A program made the position numbers and the translations under genes. From assembly GCA_013361595.1 (NCBI GenBank), contig JABFXT010000295.1, positions 1-17,082 of the forward strand: a DNA stretch of 17,082 nt. Reading direction: 5' to 3'. The notes under the pieces are model-generated. The model was not told the DNA's origin and did not search any database. It saw only the letters and a list, made by a program, of their open reading frames with translations. This DNA is from Nocardia sp. (GTDB lineage: Bacteria; Actinomycetota; Actinomycetes; Mycobacteriales; Mycobacteriaceae). The stretch's first letter is position 1; every line of letters begins with the position of its first letter. Below, in pieces: positions 1 through 7,281 of the stretch.

Positions 1-821
1 GCGGTGAGAACTCCGACGCGGTACCGGTTTTCGTCTTCCATCCGGCCGGCGGCAACACCCTGGTGTACGAGCCGCTGCTGAAGCGGCTGCCCGAGGGCAC
101 GCCGATGTACGGCTTCGAACGGGTCGACGGCGCGATCGAGGAACGGGCCCGCGAGTACGTGCCCGAACTGCGCAAACTCCAGGGCGACGGACCCTATGTC
201 CTCTACGGGTGGTCGCTGGGCGCGGTCCTGGCGATGGCGGTCGCGCAGATCCTGCGTGCCGAGGGCGCCGATGTGCGCCTGGTGGGTCTGATCGACCTCG
301 CCATTCCGGCCGAACCGGAGAGCAACACCCCCGAAGAGCGGCTGGAGCGGATGCGGCGCTATCAGGTCTTCGCCCGCAAAACCTTCAACATCGCCGGTGA
401 ACTCGACGACAGCCAGCTCCGCGAACTGGCCGACTCCTCCGAGGAGGAGCAGTTCAAGATGATCACCGACCTGATCAAGATGACCGGGGCGAAGATCCCG
501 GGCGGGGTGCTGGAGCATCAGAAGACCTCGTGGATCGAGAACCGCGCACTCCAGCGGGTCGAGCCCACGCACTACGAGGGCGATGTGGTGCTCTACCTGG
601 CCGACCGCTACCACGACGGCGCGATCGAGCTCGAACCCCGGTACGCCGATCGCCGGCCCAACGGCGGCTGGGACGAGTACCTGCCCAATCTCGAGGTCGT
701 GCATATCCCCGGCGACCATCTCCAGATCATCGACGAACCGCGGATCGGCCGAATCGGCGTGGACCTGACCGCTAAACTCGACCGGATCAGCTCGAGTGCG
801 GCCGGGAAAGGGAGCAAGTGA
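1..821 (+). CDS. pks13: Pks13 polyketide synthase, C-terminal thioesterase domain (5' partial)
   Basis: This is the C-terminal end of a mycolate-condensing polyketide synthase; only the thioesterase (alpha/beta hydrolase) domain is inside the window. The frame is open from base 3, so the true start lies upstream. The visible protein begins near [12 protein letters not shown], the first strand and oxyanion-loop motif of this domain. The nucleophile elbow is GWSLG with Ser encoded at 213-215. An Asp lies 27 residues later (VGLIDLA), and the catalytic His is in [10 protein letters not shown] near the end. The Ser-Asp spacing equals that of the M. tuberculosis Pks13 thioesterase as I recall it. 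Pks13 joins two activated fatty acyl chains into an alpha-alkyl beta-keto acid, and this domain transfers the product to trehalose. The stop codon overlaps the accD4 start by 4 bases (GTGA), indicating co-transcription and translational coupling. Downstream accD4 makes the identification firm. Confidence 0.95.
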   Translation, partial: GENSDAVPVFVFHPAGGNTLVYEPLLKRLPEGTPMYGFERVDGAIEERAREYVPELRKLQGDGPYVLYGWSLGAVLAMAVAQILRAEGADVRLVGLIDLAIPAEPESNTPEERLERMRRYQVFARKTFNIAGELDDSQLRELADSSEEEQFKMITDLIKMTGAKIPGGVLEHQKTSWIENRALQRVEPTHYEGDVVLYLADRYHDGAIELEPRYADRRPNGGWDEYLPNLEVVHIPGDHLQIIDEPRIGRIGVDLTAKLDRISSSAAGKGSK

Positions 822-2362
822 GCACGACTGCCGAAAAACTCGCCGATCTGCGTAAACGACTGGAACTTGCGCAGGAACCGGCGGGTGAGGCCGCCGTCGC
901 GAAACGGACGCGTAAGGGGATTCCCAGCGCGCGCGACCGGATCAAGTTGCTGCTCGACCCGGGTTCGTTCGTGGAGATCGGTGCCCTCGTGCGCCGGCCC
1001 GGCGATCCCGACGCGCTCTACGGTGACGGCGTGGTGACCGGCCACGGGCTGGTCGGTGGTCGCCCGGTCGCGGTGTTCTCCCATGATCAGACCGTGTACG
1101 GCGGTTCGGTCGGCGAGATGTTCGGCCGCAAGGTCGCCGCGGTGATGGAGTACGCGGCCAAGGTCGGCTGCCCGCTGGTGGGTATCAACGACTCCGGTGG
1201 TGCCCGGGTCCAGGAGGCGGTGTCCTCCCTGGCCTGGTACGCCGAACTGGCGACCCGGCAGGAAGGGTTGTCGGGGATGGTTCCCACCATCTCGCTGATC
1301 CTCGGTAAATGCGCCGGTGGCGCCGTCTACTCACCGATCAATACCGATGTGGTGGTCGCGACCGAGGCGGCCTATATGTTCGTCACCGGTCCGAAGGTGA
1401 TCCGCGAGGTCACCGGTGAGGACATCAGCCTCGAGGAACTGGGCGGGGCACACAGCCAGGCCCAGTACGGCAATATCCACCACGTCGCGGTGGACGAGCA
1501 GGCCGCTTTCGACTGGGTGCGCGAATACCTGTCCTATATGCCGACCAGCTGCCAGGAGCAGCCGCCGATCATCAATCCGGGGCTGGAGCCGGAGATCACC
1601 GATTCCGACCGGGAACTGAACGGGATCGTGCCGGATTCCGACAACTCCGGTTACGACATGCACGAAGTGCTGTTGCGGATCTTCGACGACGGCCATTTCC
1701 ACGAGTACGGCGCCGAAGCGGGTCGCAACATCATCACCGGGTTCGCCCGGGTCGACGGTCGCAGTGTGGGCGTCGTGGCCAACCAGCCGATGGTGTACGC
1801 GGGCGCCCTCGACGCACGCGCCTCGGACAAGGCCTCGCATTTCGTCCGGCTCTGCGACGCCTACGAGATCCCGCTGGTCTTCGTGGTGGACACCCCCGGT
1901 TTCCTGCCCGGTGTGGAACAGGAGAAGGTCGGCGTCATCAAACGCGGCGGCCGTTTCCTCTTCGCCTTCGTGGAGGCGACCGTGCCGAAGGTGACCGTGG
2001 TGGTCCGCAAATCCTACGGTGGCGGCTACGCGGTGATGGGGTCGAAACAGCTGGGTGCCGATATCAACCTGGCGTGGCCCACGGCCCGCATCGCGGTGAT
2101 GGGCGCGGAGAGCGCGGTCAGCCTGATCGGCGCGGCGCAGATCGCGGCCGCGCCCGAGGATCAGAAAGCGGCCGTGCGCCAGCAGATGATCGACTTCTAC
2201 AACGCCACCATGGCCACCCCGTGGGTGGCCGCCGAGCGTGGTTTCATCGACGCGGTGATCGAACCAGCGCAGACGCGGCTGGAACTGCGGCGCGCGCTAC
2301 ACCTGTTGCGGGACAAGACCGTTGTCCGCAACCCGCGTAAACATCATCTGTTGCCGCTGTAG
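818..2362 (+). CDS. accD4: Acyl-CoA carboxylase beta subunit AccD4
   Basis: This is a 514-residue carboxyltransferase subunit, close to the length of M. tuberculosis AccD4 (about 522). It carries both crotonase-like halves. The N-half oxyanion region is [11 protein letters not shown] (Ser126-Gly127-Gly128). The C-half has [15 protein letters not shown] and the [11 protein letters not shown] loop around residues 399-409. With the biotinylated AccA3 subunit, AccD4 carboxylates a long-chain acyl-CoA to give the extender unit that Pks13 condenses. The start is a GTG overlapping the pks13 TGA, preceded by GGGAAAGGGAG, so translation is coupled to pks13. Other AccD paralogues (AccD5, AccD6) have similar motifs; the assignment to AccD4 rests mainly on the pks13-accD4 pairing. 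No missing catalytic feature is visible. Confidence 0.94.
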   Translation: MSTTAEKLADLRKRLELAQEPAGEAAVAKRTRKGIPSARDRIKLLLDPGSFVEIGALVRRPGDPDALYGDGVVTGHGLVGGRPVAVFSHDQTVYGGSVGEMFGRKVAAVMEYAAKVGCPLVGINDSGGARVQEAVSSLAWYAELATRQEGLSGMVPTISLILGKCAGGAVYSPINTDVVVATEAAYMFVTGPKVIREVTGEDISLEELGGAHSQAQYGNIHHVAVDEQAAFDWVREYLSYMPTSCQEQPPIINPGLEPEITDSDRELNGIVPDSDNSGYDMHEVLLRIFDDGHFHEYGAEAGRNIITGFARVDGRSVGVVANQPMVYAGALDARASDKASHFVRLCDAYEIPLVFVVDTPGFLPGVEQEKVGVIKRGGRFLFAFVEATVPKVTVVVRKSYGGGYAVMGSKQLGADINLAWPTARIAVMGAESAVSLIGAAQIAAAPEDQKAAVRQQMIDFYNATMATPWVAAERGFIDAVIEPAQTRLELRRALHLLRDKTVVRNPRKHHLLPL

Positions 2363-2370
2363 CCGGTGCC

Positions 2371-2404
2371 GGTTCGGGTTGTTCCGCTCGGGACAACCCG
2401 AACC
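2371..2404. terminator. Bidirectional hairpin between accD4 and the convergent cyclophilin gene
   Basis: Arms 2371-2385 and 2390-2404 form a 15-bp stem with one G-T wobble and a 4-base GCTC loop. It starts 8 bases after the accD4 stop and lies 18 bases beyond the stop of the opposing gene. There is no clear T-run on either side, so it may act as a GC-rich intrinsic or RNA-stabilising hairpin for both transcripts. Confidence 0.8.
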
Positions 2405-2422
2405 GTCGCGTACGGATCGGGC

Positions 2423-2923
2423 TCAGCCGCTGATGGTCGCCGATTCGATGACCACGTTCTCCACCGGGACGTCCTGGTGCATGCCCTGCGACGAGGTGGA
2501 GACGGCGGCGATCTTGTCGACCACCTCGGTGCCCTCGGTGACCTCGCCGAAGACGGCATAACCCCAGCCCTGGCCGGCCGGCTGGGTGTGGTTCAGGAAG
2601 TCGTTGTCGGCGACGTTGACGAAGAACTGCGCGGTCGCCGAATGCGGATCGTTGGTACGCGCCATGGCGACCGTGTACTTGTTGTTCTTCAGGCCGTTGG
2701 CCGCCTCGTTCTGGATCGGCGCCTGAGTCGATTTCTGCTGCATCTGGCCGTCGAAACCACCGCCCTGGATCATGAAGCCCGGGATAACGCGATGGAAGAT
2801 CGTGCCGTCGTAATGTCCCGACTTGACGTATTCGACGAAGTTACGGACGGTGTCCGGCGCCTTCGCCTCGTCCAGCTGGAGGCCGATGGTTCCGTAGTTC
2901 GTCTCGAGATTCACCTTGGTCAT
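2423..2923 (-). CDS. Cytosolic cyclophilin-type peptidyl-prolyl cis-trans isomerase
   Basis: This is a 166-residue single-domain cyclophilin that catalyses cis-trans isomerisation of X-Pro bonds. The family signature [14 protein letters not shown] is present, giving the catalytic Arg45 with Phe50 and Gln53. It is followed by [18 protein letters not shown] and [10 protein letters not shown]. There is no signal peptide or membrane segment, so it is expected in the cytoplasm. Its length and motifs, including the GMHQDVP segment near the C-terminus, look closest to Escherichia coli PpiB, rather than the longer M. tuberculosis PpiA or membrane-anchored PpiB, as far as I can recall them. The ATG has a fair ribosome binding site (GGAAAGGTAGGGGC). 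It is transcribed towards accD4 and divergently from the emb gene. A role in envelope synthesis is not shown; the location may be incidental. Confidence 0.93.
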   Translation of the reverse strand: MTKVNLETNYGTIGLQLDEAKAPDTVRNFVEYVKSGHYDGTIFHRVIPGFMIQGGGFDGQMQQKSTQAPIQNEAANGLKNNKYTVAMARTNDPHSATAQFFVNVADNDFLNHTQPAGQGWGYAVFGEVTEGTEVVDKIAAVSTSSQGMHQDVPVENVVIESATISG

Positions 2924-3118
2924 GCCCCTACCTTTCCATTACCGCCGCCATACCCCGCGCATAAGGGGGTGTTTCCCGGCCGATTGTGCCAGCCGCCCCT
3001 CTTTACCCCATTCCGGTGGTTTATATGCCCCGGACGACGGGTGTGTTTCCGGAGCGGTTCGGGTACTCGCCGGGGCCGCCATCGGGCCTTGCGCGCCGGG
3101 CCCAAGTAGCATGCCAGC
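2924..3118. promoter_or_regulatory. Divergent intergenic region, cyclophilin / emb
   Basis: These 195 non-coding bases separate two divergent start codons, so promoters for both are expected here. Only the emb side shows a usable -10 (3107-3112). The octamer GTGTTTCC occurs twice, at 2969-2976 and 3043-3050, each with GGG just before and GG close after. A small CCCC/GGGG hairpin is possible around 2952-2970. I see no convincing -10 for the minus-strand gene. Confidence 0.45.
3107..3112 (+). promoter_or_regulatory. Candidate -10 element (TAGCAT) for a leaderless emb transcript
   Basis: TAGCAT fits the actinobacterial TANNNT -10 consensus and ends 6 bases before the GTG at 3119. That places the transcription start at or next to the start codon. 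No Shine-Dalgarno precedes the GTG, which supports a leaderless mRNA. No good -35 is visible. Confidence 0.5.
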
Positions 3119-6100
3119 GTGCCAGAAGTCGCCACCGCAGTACTCACGAAGACGCCACCGGAGCCGGAGCCGAAGGTCGCGCCGCAGGATTTCCGGATCG
3201 CGCGTCTCGTCGCGATCGTCACCGGTGTGCTGGGGGCGCTTTTCGCCATCGCCACACCCTTTCTGCCCGTCACCCAGACCACGGCGACACTGAGCTGGCC
3301 GCAAAACGACACGCTGGCGAATGTGCAGGCACCGCTCATGTCGCAGGTGCCGATCGATCTCAGCGCGACCATCCCGTGCGCGGCGGTGGATCAGCTGCCC
3401 CCACAGGGCGGGATGCTGCTGGCCACCGCGCCCCCGCAGGGCGACCGGGCCGCGCTGGAGGCATTGTTCGTCCGGGTCTCGGAGACCTCGGTCGACGTGG
3501 TGGACCGGAACGCGGTCGTGGCGACCGCGGACCGGGCGGAGATGGCGAACTGCTCGGCCATCACCATCCACTCCGACAGCACCGCCACCAGCGCCGCGTT
3601 CGAAGGGCTGACCACCGCCACCGGCGCGCCCAACGCCGGCCGGCTGGTCGGTGATCTGCGGCCGCAGATGGTCGGCGTGTTCACCGATATGACCGGTGGT
3701 ATCCCGGCCGGGCTGACCCTGGATTCGACCATCGACACCCGGTTCACCTCCACCCCGACCTGGATCAAACTCGCCGCGATGGTCGCCGCGGTGCTGTGCA
3801 CGCTGCTGTCGCTGGTGGCACTGGCGCGGCTGGACACCAGCGACGGGCGCGGCCACCGCCGCTTCCTGCCCGCGCACTGGCTGAAACCGACCATGGCCGA
3901 CGGTGCTGTGATCGGCACCCTGCTGGTCTGGCATTTCCTGGGCGCCAACACCTCCGATGACGGCTACATCCTGAGCATGGTGCGGGTGGCGCCGGACGCG
4001 GGCTATATGGCCAATTATTTCCGCTGGTACGGCGTACCCGAGGCGCCGTTCGGCTGGTACTACTACGTGATCCAGCTGTTCGCCGAGGTCTCCACGGCGA
4101 GCCCGTGGGTGCGGGTGCCCGCACTGGCCTGCGGGATCCTGTGCTGGATGGTGATCAGCCGCGAGGTGGTGCCGCGGCTGGGCAACGGTCTGCGCGGTCT
4201 GCGGGGCCGGTCCTGGTTCGGCAGCGTCCCGCTGTGGACCGGTGGCCTGGTGTTCCTGGCGTTCTGGCTGCCCTACGACAACGGCCTGCGGTCGGAGCCC
4301 ATCGTCGCGCTCGGCGCGCTGCTCACCTGGGTCTCCATCGAACGGGCCATCGCGACCGGGCGATTGCTACCGGCCGCGGTGGCGGTGGTGGTCGCCGCGT
4401 TCACCCTCGCCGCCGCCCCGACCGGTCTGATGTGTGTGGCCGCGCTGCTCGCCGGTATCCGGCCGCTCACCCGGATCGTCGTACGCCGTCACCGGGAGCA
4501 CGGGACGGTCGCGCTGCTGGCACCGCTCGCCGCCGCCGGGTTCCTGGTGCTCACGGTGGTCTACAGCGACCAGACCTTCGCCGGTATCCAGGAGGCGAAC
4601 CGGGTACGGCAGCTGGCCGGCCCCAACCTCGCCTGGTACGAGGACTATCTGCGCTACTACTACCTGTTCGTCGAAACGGTCGACGGTTCGCTGTCGCGCC
4701 GTTTCGCCTTCCTGGCGATGCTGCTGTGCCTGTTCACCACCATGCTGGTGCTGCTGCGGCGGCGCCGGGTACCGGGGATCGCCGCGGCGCCCACCTGGCG
4801 GTTGATGGGGGTCGTGTTCGGCACGATCTTCTTCATGATGTTCAACCCCACCAAGTGGACCCACCACTTCGGCGCCTACGCCGGGATTGCGGGTTCACTG
4901 GCGGCGGTGACCGCGGTCGCGGTCTCGGCATCGGCGCTGCGGGCGCGCAAGAACCGGGCGATCTTCCTGGCCGGGTTGCTGTTCACCCTCGCGCTGGCGT
5001 TCTCCGGAATCAACGGCTACTGGTATGTCTCCAGCTACGGGGTGCCCTGGTTCGACAAGCGGGTGGTGCTGGGCGGTATCTCCTCCAACACCGTGATGCT
5101 GGTGCTCTTCGGGGCGGCGTTGCTGCTGGTGGCCTGGCATGTCCTGCGTGAGGGATACGCGAAACCGCCCACCTCGACACGTACCGCCCGGGGCCGCCGG
5201 ATCCGCAAATTCGCGGCCGTTCCGCTGACCCTGGTGGCCGCGGCCATGGTGCTGTTCGAGGTGCTGTCGATGGCCAAGGGCGCTTATTCGCAGTATCCGG
5301 GGTATTCGCTGGGTCGCGGCAATATCGACGCGCTCACCGGCCAGACCTGTGGTCTCGCCAACGATGTGCTGGTCGAGTCGAATGCCAACGCCGGGCGGTT
5401 GAACCCGATCATCGATCCGGCGCATCCGCCCACGAACCCGAACGATCCGCTGGCCGGTGTCGACCCGGTCGGGTTCGATCCCAACGGGGTGCCCGACGAT
5501 CTGTCCGCCGACGCCGTCGAGGTGAAGCCGGGTACCGGTAACACCTCCAACCAGTCGGTGGGCGCCGCGTTCGCCGAAGGCCAGAACGCGGGAACCGGCG
5601 GTGGCCAGGGCGCGCAGGGTGTGAACGGCAGCACCGTGGCCCTGCCCTTCGGCCTCGACCCGGCCACCACCCCGATCCTGGGCAGCTACCAGGACGGAGT
5701 GCAGCAGCCCGCGTTCGTCTCGTCGAGCTGGTACGAACTGCCGGAGCGGTCGCCCGACCATCCGCTGGTGGTCATCACCGCGGCCGGCCGGATCCTGTCC
5801 TACGACGACACCGGCGCCATGCAGTACGGCCAGTCGCTGACCGTCGACTACGGCAAACGGCAGCCCGACGGTTCGATCACTCAGCTCGGCACCTATCTGC
5901 CGCGCGATATCGGTCCCTTCCCGTCCTGGCGCAACCTGCGGGTTCCGCTGGACGAGATCGCCCCGGAAGCCGACGCGATCCGGGTCGTCGCGAACGATCC
6001 CATCCTCATCGGTGACCAGTGGCTGGCCTTCACCCCGCCGCGGGTGCCGAAGCTGGAGACGGCCAACGACTACCTCGGTTCGGAGCAGCCGATCCTGCTC

Positions 6101-6436
6101 GACTGGGCGGTCGGTCTGCAGTTCCCGTGCCAGCGTCCGTTCCGGCATGTGAACGGGGTCGCCGAGGTGCCGAAGTTCCGGATCCTGCCGGATCGCCCGC
6201 TGGCGGTGAGTTCCACCAACACCTGGCAGGCCCAGGAGTTCGGTGGTCCGCTCGGGTTCTCCCAGATGCTCGCGAAGTCCACCACGATCCCGACTTATCT
6301 GAAGAACGACTGGGGTCGCGACTGGGGCACGCTGGAACGCTACGACCAGTACTACGACGCGGTTCCCGCGCAGCTGGCGACCGGTACCGCCACCCGCAAC
6401 GGGTTGTGGGATCCGGGCAAACTGCGGGTTTTCTGA
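3119..6436 (+). CDS. embB: Emb-family arabinosyltransferase, EmbB-like (GT53)
   Basis: This is a 1105-residue membrane arabinosyltransferase that extends arabinan on arabinogalactan using decaprenyl-phosphoryl-arabinose. There is an N-terminal membrane helix (about 28-50), an extracellular domain to about 215, a multi-helix core, a last helix near 698-720, and a C-terminal extracellular carbohydrate-binding part. The core motif NTSDDGYIL gives Asp280/Asp281, matching catalytic Asp299 of M. tuberculosis EmbB. Met287 matches Met306, the classic ethambutol-resistance site. The stretches TVDGSLSRRFAFL and GTIFFMMFNPTKW, and the ending NGLWDPGKLRV, resemble EmbB most, from memory; EmbA or EmbC cannot be excluded without alignment. 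A Gly/Gln/Asn-rich linker lies at about residues 800-840. The GTG start has no Shine-Dalgarno but a -10 hexamer 6 bases upstream. A strong terminator follows. Confidence 0.93.
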   Translation: MPEVATAVLTKTPPEPEPKVAPQDFRIARLVAIVTGVLGALFAIATPFLPVTQTTATLSWPQNDTLANVQAPLMSQVPIDLSATIPCAAVDQLPPQGGMLLATAPPQGDRAALEALFVRVSETSVDVVDRNAVVATADRAEMANCSAITIHSDSTATSAAFEGLTTATGAPNAGRLVGDLRPQMVGVFTDMTGGIPAGLTLDSTIDTRFTSTPTWIKLAAMVAAVLCTLLSLVALARLDTSDGRGHRRFLPAHWLKPTMADGAVIGTLLVWHFLGANTSDDGYILSMVRVAPDAGYMANYFRWYGVPEAPFGWYYYVIQLFAEVSTASPWVRVPALACGILCWMVISREVVPRLGNGLRGLRGRSWFGSVPLWTGGLVFLAFWLPYDNGLRSEPIVALGALLTWVSIERAIATGRLLPAAVAVVVAAFTLAAAPTGLMCVAALLAGIRPLTRIVVRRHREHGTVALLAPLAAAGFLVLTVVYSDQTFAGIQEANRVRQLAGPNLAWYEDYLRYYYLFVETVDGSLSRRFAFLAMLLCLFTTMLVLLRRRRVPGIAAAPTWRLMGVVFGTIFFMMFNPTKWTHHFGAYAGIAGSLAAVTAVAVSASALRARKNRAIFLAGLLFTLALAFSGINGYWYVSSYGVPWFDKRVVLGGISSNTVMLVLFGAALLLVAWHVLREGYAKPPTSTRTARGRRIRKFAAVPLTLVAAAMVLFEVLSMAKGAYSQYPGYSLGRGNIDALTGQTCGLANDVLVESNANAGRLNPIIDPAHPPTNPNDPLAGVDPVGFDPNGVPDDLSADAVEVKPGTGNTSNQSVGAAFAEGQNAGTGGGQGAQGVNGSTVALPFGLDPATTPILGSYQDGVQQPAFVSSSWYELPERSPDHPLVVITAAGRILSYDDTGAMQYGQSLTVDYGKRQPDGSITQLGTYLPRDIGPFPSWRNLRVPLDEIAPEADAIRVVANDPILIGDQWLAFTPPRVPKLETANDYLGSEQPILLDWAVGLQFPCQRPFRHVNGVAEVPKFRILPDRPLAVSSTNTWQAQEFGGPLGFSQMLAKSTTIPTYLKNDWGRDWGTLERYDQYYDAVPAQLATGTATRNGLWDPGKLRVF
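4232..4284 (+). repeat. Direct repeat copy 1 shared by the two emb genes
   Basis: The 53 bases at 4232-4284 match 10442-10494 with three mismatches (4242, 4243 and 4261). This includes an exact run of 23 bases (4262-4284). It encodes the conserved VFLAFWLPYDNG segment in both proteins. The identity at wobble positions makes it a possible substrate for recombination between the paralogues. Confidence 0.7.
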
Positions 6437-6449
6437 TGTGCTGAAGACG

Positions 6450-6502
6450 GCGACGACCGGGCATCGGAATGTACAATTTCCGGTGTCCGGTCGTTGCTTT
6501 TT
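6450..6502 (+). terminator. Strong intrinsic terminator of the emb gene
   Basis: Bases 6450-6469 pair with 6478-6497 in an uninterrupted 20-bp stem that includes three G-T wobbles, with the 8-base loop TGTACAAT. A run of five T follows at 6498-6502. It begins 14 bases after the emb stop. This is a textbook Rho-independent structure and the only hairpin with a T-run that I found in the window. Confidence 0.88.
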
Positions 6503-6512
6503 GTACAGGAGG
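6472..6512 (+). promoter_or_regulatory. Candidate vapBC promoter, TGTACA operator sites and ribosome binding site
   Basis: TACAAT (6472-6477) is a good -10 candidate and lies in the loop of the emb terminator. The self-complementary hexamer TGTACA occurs at 6470-6475 and 6502-6507, 32 bases apart (about three helical turns). It could be the VapB or VapBC operator. AGGAGG at 6507-6512 is the vapB ribosome binding site and shares a base with the second TGTACA. No good -35 is visible, so read-through from emb remains possible. Confidence 0.5.
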
Positions 6513-6517
6513 TTGTG

Positions 6518-6742
6518 GTGTCGCTGACTCATATCGAGATCGATGACGAGGAACTGGAGACCGCCAAGAAACTGGGCGGCCACAAGACCAAAACAGCAGC
6601 TGTCGCGGAGGCACTGCGTCAGTACAACCAGCGCTTGAGTCGAGCTGCCGCGGTCGACTACTACTTCGAACTGGCCCGTGACTGGGATATCGAAGGAGCC
6701 GAAGCTGCACATGCTGCAGAGAAGAGGGCCTTCCGCCAGTGA
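6518..6742 (+). CDS. vapB: VapB-family type II antitoxin
   Basis: This is a 74-residue antitoxin of the actinobacterial VapB type. The N-terminal SLTHIEIDDEELETAKKL with HKTKTAAVAEAL is the short DNA-binding (ribbon-helix-helix-like) half. The acidic and aromatic C-terminus (VDYYFELARDWDIEGAE) is the usual toxin-wrapping tail. I chose the GTG at 6518 because AGGAGG (6507-6512) lies 5 bases upstream and the protein then begins with the family's typical MSLTHIEID. Longer in-frame starts would place the ribosome binding site inside the gene. The stop overlaps the vapC start by 4 bases. VapB neutralises VapC and normally represses its own operon; the TGTACA pair just upstream is a candidate site. 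GC is lower than in the flanking envelope genes, suggesting later acquisition. Confidence 0.9.
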   Translation: MSLTHIEIDDEELETAKKLGGHKTKTAAVAEALRQYNQRLSRAAAVDYYFELARDWDIEGAEAAHAAEKRAFRQ

Positions 6743-7167
6743 CGGGCTATCTGGTCGACTCGTCGGCGCTGTGGCGCATCCTGCGGGATCGCTCGGTTCT
6801 GGAACTGTGGCGGGAAACTCTCGCCAACGGTGAATTTCGTTCCTGTTATCCGCAACGTAGTGAATTCTTGACCTCTGCACGGAATCTGAAGGAGTATTCG
6901 GAGTTCTGCCGGATGTTCGACACCTTGTACCGAGATGCCACTGTGCCCAAGGGAGCGGGTCAGTGGATCGGCAAGGTGCAGTACTCCGCGGCCGAACGAG
7001 GTAGCCATCAATGTTTGTCTGCCGTGGACCTGCAAGTTTGCGCCACGGCTGCGCATCACGGTCTGGTGGTCGTGCACGATGATTCGGACTTTGTGACCGC
7101 AACCAGGTTCTCGACGGAGCTCCGGCAGATCAATGTGCACGAAGGTCCGTCCGACACCAGCTACTGA
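6739..7167 (+). CDS. vapC: VapC-family PIN-domain toxin RNase
   Basis: This is a 142-residue PIN-domain ribonuclease, the toxin partner of the preceding antitoxin. All expected acidic metal ligands are visible: Asp7 in YLVDSSALWR, Glu42 in RSEFL, Asp97 in SAVDLQVCA, and Asp115/Asp117 in HDDSDF. It therefore looks intact and active. VapC toxins cleave tRNA or rRNA at specific sites; the target here cannot be read from sequence. The GTG start overlaps the vapB stop (GTGA), giving the coupled translation typical of these pairs. Base composition is unlike the neighbours: I count 28 of 60 G+C at 6841-6900 against 43 of 60 at 4261-4320 in the emb gene. AT-ending codons are common. The pair sits between emb and aftA, which are contiguous with no toxin-antitoxin genes between them in M. 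tuberculosis. Confidence 0.92.
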   Translation: MTGYLVDSSALWRILRDRSVLELWRETLANGEFRSCYPQRSEFLTSARNLKEYSEFCRMFDTLYRDATVPKGAGQWIGKVQYSAAERGSHQCLSAVDLQVCATAAHHGLVVVHDDSDFVTATRFSTELRQINVHEGPSDTSY

Positions 7168-7229
7168 CCCCCACCGGGAGCTTCACCGCCGCCGTCTCGT
7201 GTGAGCGGAGGTCCTCGGGAACCCTGCAC

Positions 7230-7270
7230 TAGGCTGACCGACGCCCAGTAGGTGGATCGGGAGCCGGAGG
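7230..7270 (+). promoter_or_regulatory. Candidate aftA -10 (TAGGCT) and ribosome binding site
   Basis: TAGGCT at 7230-7235 fits TANNNT and would start transcription near 7242. GGAGG at 7266-7270, within CCGGAGGTAAG, lies 11 bases before the ATG at 7282. Unlike the emb genes, aftA would therefore have a short leader of about 40 bases. No clear -35 is visible. Confidence 0.45.
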
Positions 7271-7281
7271 TAAGTACGCCG

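Noticed and set aside
2366..3109. 247-residue plus-strand frame opposite the cyclophilin gene
   Set aside because: It is antisense to a clear cyclophilin and runs through the terminator and the intergenic region without domain features.
6494..6742. Longer vapB start at 6494
   Set aside because: It would place the start inside the terminator stem and the AGGAGG within the gene; the GTG at 6518 has correct spacing and gives the typical N-terminus.
4895..7102. 735-residue open frame on the minus strand across the emb 3' half and vapBC
   Set aside because: It is antisense to well-identified genes, has no family features, is rich in Arg/Gly/His/Gln as GC-rich mirror frames are, and has no ribosome binding site I can support.
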